DNA of 44,692 bases from NCBI GenBank assembly GCA_015062045.1, contig SUVJ01000010.1:1-44692 (forward strand). Reading direction: 5' to 3'. The position numbers were made by a program, and so were the translations under genes. The stretch comes from Akkermansiaceae bacterium. Its GTDB lineage: Bacteria; Verrucomicrobiota; Verrucomicrobiia; Verrucomicrobiales; Akkermansiaceae. A model generated the notes under the pieces. It made no database searches. It was not told where the DNA came from and saw only the letters and a list, made by a program, of their open reading frames with translations. How positions within the stretch are numbered: position 1 is the stretch's first letter; each line of letters begins with the position of its first letter. This document shows, one piece after another, positions 41,091 to 44,692 of this stretch.

Positions 41091-41562
41091 TTACAATTGA
41101 TAGATGCATCACCCCGATAAATTTTAATTTATCGGGCAGATGGAGCTTGCCTCGGCGAAGCCCGAAGGGCGAAGACGGGAGTATGCGAGCGGAATTTAAG
41201 AGCCTCGCCGTATGGCGATGCGGCATATGCTAGCCCGGCGGTTCCGTCTTCGGGCATTCGCCCTACGCCGAGACAAGGCAGCCCGAAGGGCGGAACCCCG
41301 GGTCCGGAATAAACGTTATTCGAACCCCGCCGAATGGCGGGGTGGCATAAAGGGTGGCTTAATGGCGTAAGGTTTTTATTTTTCATGCATTGTATCATTA
41401 CAAAATCAGCGTGAATATTAACACCACGCATTATGTCACCCCTCGCCGGGGTTCCAATTTTGTTTTTATCTTTTCCCGGGGTTCTGCCCCTGACGGGGCG
41501 CCACCGCCGGGCTATTGTATGCCGCCCCTCGCCGGGACTCAAAATCCCGCTCGCTAACGCGA
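41091..41562. repeat. Long palindromic repeat, copy R2
   Basis: It begins with a perfect hairpin (41114-41137, half-site CCCGATAAATT) and contains GAACCCCGCCG..GGCGGGGTGGCAT, CACGCATTATGTCACCCC, GGGTTCTGCCCCTGACGGGG and ends in the GCTCGCTAACGCGAGC segment. It is closely similar in sequence and order to R3. With the hairpin at 40987 and the region to 41770 it accounts for most of the ~940-bp gap before the ankyrin lipoprotein; no gene is visible there. Confidence 0.75.
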
Positions 41563-41770
41563 GCCATCTGCTCGACAAACTCCGATTTATCACCCGAAAA
41601 GTTTAACAGAGCGTTAAAAAATACATTTTTCTGTGCCCCGGTGTGCAGAGTTTCCCATGGGGCATTACCTGTATTGTCATCTGTGGGCCTTCTACACTTT
41701 TTGCCGAGATACTGCTTGAATTGAATGAAAAAACGTGTTATTTTCTTCTTGGCTGATAGATGTTGATTTT

Positions 41771-41787
41771 TTGATATTCTATATCAA
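41771..41787. promoter_or_regulatory. Operator-like palindrome before the ankyrin lipoprotein
   Basis: TTGATAT-TCT-ATATCAA, a perfect 7-3-7 inverted repeat 14 bp upstream of the ATG, in a position where a repressor could cover the promoter. TTGGCT (41749) or TTGATT (41763) could be the -35, but no convincing pair is seen. Confidence 0.4.
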
Positions 41788-41801
41788 CAACCATTACAAA
41801 T

Positions 41802-43007
41802 ATGATGAAACGCGCTTTACTTCTTCTTTCGCTTCTTGCGGTGCCCTGTGTGGTTACATCTTGCAAGGATGATAAGACCGCCGCGCCAAGCACGGATGCT
41901 GCTGCACCCGGCACCGATGCTGCCACGGTATCTCCTCTCGATAAGTTATGTAAACTTTTGAAATTGTATGGTTACTCGGATGCCGAAATAAAAATTTTCC
42001 GCGCCGGGTATACGGGGGATACTGCCACTTTGGAGAATTTGAAAGGAAAAAATCATATTGGTATCTATTGTAAGGGTGCCGCTGCCGCCGGCAACAAAGA
42101 GCTGGTTCTGCAATGCCTTGACAAAGGCGCTGACCCGAACGCGGGGCTTGATGACGCTGCAAGGGGTGGGCATATGGATATCGTACAGCTGATGCTCGAC
42201 AAAGGTGCTGACCTGAACTGGGGGCTTGATGGCGCTGCATCGGGCGGCCATATGGATATCGTGCAGTTGATGCTCGAAAAAGGCGCAAAGCCGAACGATG
42301 GGCTTTATGCCGCTGCCGAGGGTGGCCATATGGACATCGTACAGTTGCTGCTCTCCAAAGGTGCTACTGACTACGACAGGGGGCTTAAGGGCGCTGCAGG
42401 GGGTGGCCATATGGATATCGTTTGGTTGATGCTCAAGAAAGGTGCTAACCCGGATGAGGGGCTTATAGACGCTGCATCGGGCGGCCATATGGATATCGTT
42501 CAGTTGCTGCTCAAGAAAGGCGCTGCCCCGAACGCGGGACTGATAGGCGCTGCTGAGAGTGGCCTTATGGAAATCGTACAGTTGCTGCTCTCCAAAGGCG
42601 CTACTAACTACAACGAGGGGCTTTATGTCGCTGCTAAGGGTGGCCATATGGATATCGTACAGTTGCTGCTCAACAACGGGGCTGACCCGGATGAGGGGCT
42701 TTGTGGCGCTGCCGAGGGTGGCCATATGGATATCGTACAGTTTCTGCTCTCCAAAGGCGCTACTAACTACGACATGGGGCTTTATTGCGCTGCCGTGGGT
42801 GACCATATGGACATCGTACAGTTGCTGCTCTCCAAAGGCGCTCACCCGGACGCGGGGCTTGAGGGCGCTGCTCGTGGTGGCCATATGGACATCGTACAAT
42901 TGCTGCTCTCAAAAGGGGCTACCAACCTTGATGCAGCCCTTGATGCAGCCGAGCGCAACGGCCATACAAAGTGCGCAGAGCTTATCCGCGCGGCAATGAA
43001 GAAGTAA
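41802..43007 (+). CDS. Ankyrin-like repeat lipoprotein
   Basis: 401 residues. A lipoprotein signal peptide with lipobox VVTSC (Cys21) is followed by a Thr/Ala/Pro-rich linker. After about residue 100 there are roughly eleven short 26-27-residue units of the type GADPNAGLDDAARGGHMDIV + QLLLSK, which lack the TPLH tetrapeptide of standard ankyrin repeats. The units are also very similar at DNA level. It is probably anchored in the outer or inner membrane facing the periplasm; the partner is unknown. The gene lies between the R2 and R3 repeats, and its stop codon overlaps a solo heptad array. Confidence 0.85.
   Translation: MMKRALLLLSLLAVPCVVTSCKDDKTAAPSTDAAAPGTDAATVSPLDKLCKLLKLYGYSDAEIKIFRAGYTGDTATLENLKGKNHIGIYCKGAAAAGNKELVLQCLDKGADPNAGLDDAARGGHMDIVQLMLDKGADLNWGLDGAASGGHMDIVQLMLEKGAKPNDGLYAAAEGGHMDIVQLLLSKGATDYDRGLKGAAGGGHMDIVWLMLKKGANPDEGLIDAASGGHMDIVQLLLKKGAAPNAGLIGAAESGLMEIVQLLLSKGATNYNEGLYVAAKGGHMDIVQLLLNNGADPDEGLCGAAEGGHMDIVQFLLSKGATNYDMGLYCAAVGDHMDIVQLLLSKGAHPDAGLEGAARGGHMDIVQLLLSKGATNLDAALDAAERNGHTKCAELIRAAMKK
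42118..42930 (+). repeat. Tandem 78-81-bp coding repeats
   Basis: About ten units in the ankyrin lipoprotein gene keep near-identical DNA blocks such as GGTGGCCATATGGATATCGT and GTACAGTTGCTGCTC. Units of 78 and 81 bp alternate irregularly. This indicates recent expansion and a risk of copy-number change or assembly collapse. Confidence 0.8.
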
Positions 43008-43041
43008 TGTTTGATGTTGAGTCTTTGATGTTTAAAGTTTA
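43007..43041 (+). repeat. Solo heptad array
   Basis: Five 7-bp units: ATGTTTG, ATGTTGA, GTCTTTG, ATGTTTA, AAGTTTA. The first base is the last base of the ankyrin lipoprotein stop codon. The units match the left end of the S23 element, but no inverted partner array is seen downstream. Confidence 0.6.
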
Positions 43042-43081
43042 ACACTTATTCAAGCCGAATATCACAACAAACTTTTTACCG

Positions 43082-43115
43082 GGTGCCGTGGGGTGATACC
43101 ACGGCACCGTTTTTT
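43082..43115 (+). terminator. Terminator of the ankyrin lipoprotein gene
   Basis: A 10-bp perfect stem GGTGCCGTGG/CCACGGCACC (43082-43091 and 43099-43108), 7-nt loop, then GTTTTTT. Confidence 0.85.
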
Positions 43116-43150
43116 GGAAAGTTGTAAAGAAGATGAGCCAGGTAATTTGA

Positions 43151-43297
43151 AGTACGAGTTACGAGATTCAAAATACGAAGTAATAGTTAGGCATACAGCC
43201 GAAATTACAGCGGCAACTTATGCGTGGCTTTGCTACACTGCGCCGCAGGCGCCTGACTCTGAACTTCGTACCTCGTATATCGTAATTCGTACATTCA
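43151..43297. mobile_element. Small ORF-less element bounded by inverted heptad arrays
   Basis: The left end (43151-43185) is AGTACGA, GTTACGA, GATTCAA, AATACGA, AGTAATA. The right end (43263-43297) is ACTTCGT, ACCTCGT, ATATCGT, AATTCGT, ACATTCA, an inverted copy with about 6 mismatches over 30 bp. The 77-bp interior has no ORF. The architecture matches the elements at 8.7 and 28.8 kb with a third unit sequence. Confidence 0.6.
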
Positions 43298-43339
43298 AAC
43301 TCCGATTTAGTGTTCATGTTTCTAATGATGCCCATGCGT

Positions 43340-43820
43340 TTACAGTTTGTAGATGTGGCAGCCCGATAAATTTTAATTTGTCGGGCAGATGGCGATGCCT
43401 CGGCGAAGACGGGAGCCGTAGGCGAGCGCAATTTCAGAGCCTCGACGTATGGCGAGGCGGCATATGCTAGCCCGGCGATGCAGCCCGAAGGGCGGAACCC
43501 CGGGGTCCGGAATAAACGTTATTCGAACCCCGCCGATGGCAGGGTGGCATAAAGGGTGGCCTAATGCGTAAGTTTTTTTTCGTGCATTGTATCATTACAA
43601 AATCTGCGTGAATATTAACGCCACGCATTATGTCACCCCTCGCCGGGGTTCCAATATATTTTTCATTTTTTCCCGGGGTTCTGCCCCTGACGGGGCGCCA
43701 CCGCCGGGCTATTGTATGCCGCCCCTCGCCGGGGCTCAAAATTCCGCTCGCTAACGCTCGCGGGGGCTCCCCCACAACTACCAATTTGAGGGGGCCCCGG
43801 AGTTTTTAGAGGTCCCCAAA
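43340..43820. repeat. Long palindromic repeat, copy R3
   Basis: Same order of segments as R2, and the right end (GCTCGCTAACGCTCGCGGG, CCCACAACTACCAATTTGAG, GGAGTTTTTAGAGGTCCCC) is the reverse complement of the left end of R1. Frames inside it on either strand have no family resemblance and are treated as non-coding. Confidence 0.75.
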
Positions 43821-43897
43821 TTGTCAATCTGAATAAAGTGTCATACTCCTAATGCGTTTGCCCTGAGCACGCAGGCAAGGATAAAGGCTAAGCTCAC

Positions 43898-44002
43898 TCA
43901 CCATAGAATCCGGTGGAAGCCAAGGGAGCCCACCACAGAAGCATCTGCATGCAGAGTGCCCGTTTCATCCCACAGCCCCCCATGGCTGTCAAGCTTAATC
44001 CA
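43898..44002 (-). pseudogene. Possible remnant of a coding sequence
   Basis: Minus frame ...WIKLDSHGGLWDETGTLHA + DASVVGSLGFHRILW and a stop reads like the C-terminal end of a real protein but has no start or upstream body; R3 and the family A hairpin surround it. I do not recognise the family. It could be chance. Nothing else is seen between R3 and the DUF4143 gene. Confidence 0.25.
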
Positions 44003-44038
44003 TATTATGCATCTCTTTTATACTTTGTTCTTTATTGC

Positions 44039-44085
44039 AAATTTCCCGCAAATCGGGAACAATGCTCCCGATTTGCGGGAAATTT
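44039..44085. repeat. Hairpin, family A copy 2
   Basis: A perfect 20-bp stem AAATTTCCCGCAAATCGGGA (44039-44058) and its inverted copy (44066-44085), with a 7-nt loop. It shares TTCCCGCRAATCGGGA with the hairpin at 40987. It lies 8 bp after the stop of the DUF4143 gene and could end that transcript, although there is no T-tract. Confidence 0.8.
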
Positions 44086-44093
44086 AACTTAAC

Positions 44094-44692
44094 TCACAAA
44101 GCCTGAATAGGGAATCCGTATGCTCCAAACGGCATAGGTATAGGTTTTTCTGCCGTACAGAAAACGATACCCGGTTTCATTTCATAATGCAAGCCGGTGG
44201 GAATACGAGAAGCCCACTTTAAATCTGCGGTAGAGGGGGTGCTGCTGCGCTTTACCTCCATGGGATAAATCCCTCCATTTTTCAACAGCAAGAAATCCAC
44301 CTCGGCCCCATCGCGGTCTCTGTAGTAATAGAGGAACGGACGTTGCCCGGCATTGGCAAAACTGCGCACAAGTTGGCCATATACCCAGGTCTCCAAAATA
44401 GCACCGGCATAGGCACTATTTTTGAGTTGTTCTGCGTTAGTCCAGCCGGCCAGCCAGCAGCATAACCCCGTATCCATGAAATAAAGTTTAGGTGTTTTAG
44501 CCAAACGCTTAGTGGTATTAACATGATAGGGCTCCAACAATGAGATAATACCGGATGCCTGCAATATACTGACCCACGCAGCCGCGGTTTTGGAAGAAAC
44601 CTCGGCATCTCTGGCTAAATCACTATATACCAACTGCTGCCCTGTACGCATGGCGGCAGAGCGCATTAACCGCACGAACGAAGCTAAATTAC
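44094..44692 (-). CDS. C-terminal part of an AAA_14/DUF4143 ATPase (5' end outside window)
   Basis: The frame is open to the window edge. The visible ~199 residues match the C-terminal DUF4143 region: NLASFVRLMRSAAMRTGQ, a winged-helix-like segment (LARDAEVSSKTAAAWVSILQ), the signature TPKLYFMDTGLCCWLAGW, and a PD-(D/E)XK-like tail with GAEVDFLLLKNGGIYPMEVK (Glu/Asp and Glu-x-Lys). The N-terminal P-loop ATPase should lie beyond the window. The function of the family is not established; members are often multicopy and linked to defence or mobile regions. Confidence 0.85.
   Translation of the reverse strand, partial: NLASFVRLMRSAAMRTGQQLVYSDLARDAEVSSKTAAAWVSILQASGIISLLEPYHVNTTKRLAKTPKLYFMDTGLCCWLAGWTNAEQLKNSAYAGAILETWVYGQLVRSFANAGQRPFLYYYRDRDGAEVDFLLLKNGGIYPMEVKRSSTPSTADLKWASRIPTGLHYEMKPGIVFCTAEKPIPMPFGAYGFPIQAL

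Noticed and set aside
42118..42930. Regular repeats considered as a CRISPR array
   Set aside because: The whole 78-81-bp unit is conserved and codes for ankyrin-like units in one frame; no unique spacers and no cas genes.
43093..43470. 125-codon plus frame after the ankyrin lipoprotein
   Set aside because: It runs through a terminator, a heptad element and the R3 repeat.
43467..43784. Minus-strand frame in R3, partly shared with a frame in R2 (41129-41593)
   Set aside because: The shared peptide only reflects the repeat; the frames differ in length and ends, and R1 does not keep them.

Overview
The window looks like a chromosome segment of a gut-type, Gram-negative, largely anaerobic bacterium. 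An outer-membrane autotransporter, several lipoproteins and secreted ankyrin-repeat proteins indicate a diderm. A reverse rubrerythrin behind a PerR-like box, a GH95 alpha-L-fucosidase and a class II (fuculose-phosphate-type) aldolase suit an intestinal, glycan-feeding lifestyle. The style of the recombinase remnant and of the autotransporter, plus scarce Shine-Dalgarno sites, point to Verrucomicrobiota, perhaps Akkermansiales. That placement is inference.

Layout. 1-2.9 kb is an AT-rich island with two convergent polytopic membrane proteins of glycan/glycosyltransferase type; the second has a poly-C tract just inside its likely ATG. 3-10.4 kb is housekeeping: PH-domain protein, glyS, murA, a diheme cytochrome c, pepP, and an RHH regulator overlapping mnmA. 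10.4-14 kb has a large secreted protein of unknown function, a truncated duplicate of its 5' end, an integrase remnant and an HD hydrolase. 14.2-21.1 kb has a secreted thioredoxin-fold/transglutaminase-like pair and an FHA-GH95 pair. 21.4-30.2 kb has an M3 oligopeptidase, a secreted ankyrin protein, and the polA-S23-ispF-pncC run. 30.3-40.9 kb has the autotransporter, another ankyrin protein, recQ, reverse rubrerythrin, two paralogous lipoproteins, a dihydrouridine synthase and the aldolase. 40.9 kb to the end is repeat-rich, with an ankyrin lipoprotein between two copies of a long repeat and a partial DUF4143 ATPase at the edge.

Three patterns stand out. (1) At least ten genes have a good -35/-10 pair whose -10 ends only 5-10 nt before the start codon, so transcripts should be leaderless or nearly so; only three genes (pepP, the aldolase, the ankyrin gene at 32.8 kb) have a Shine-Dalgarno-like site. 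(2) There are three elements bounded by inverted arrays of 7-bp units, each with a different unit sequence. One carries a four-helix-bundle (S23/23S rRNA intervening-sequence) gene and has inserted between polA and ispF, so that its last unit supplies the ispF start codon. (3) A family of ~400-480 bp repeats built from nested inverted repeats occurs three times, and a second family of perfect or near-perfect hairpins occurs twice.

No rRNA, tRNA or CRISPR array was seen.
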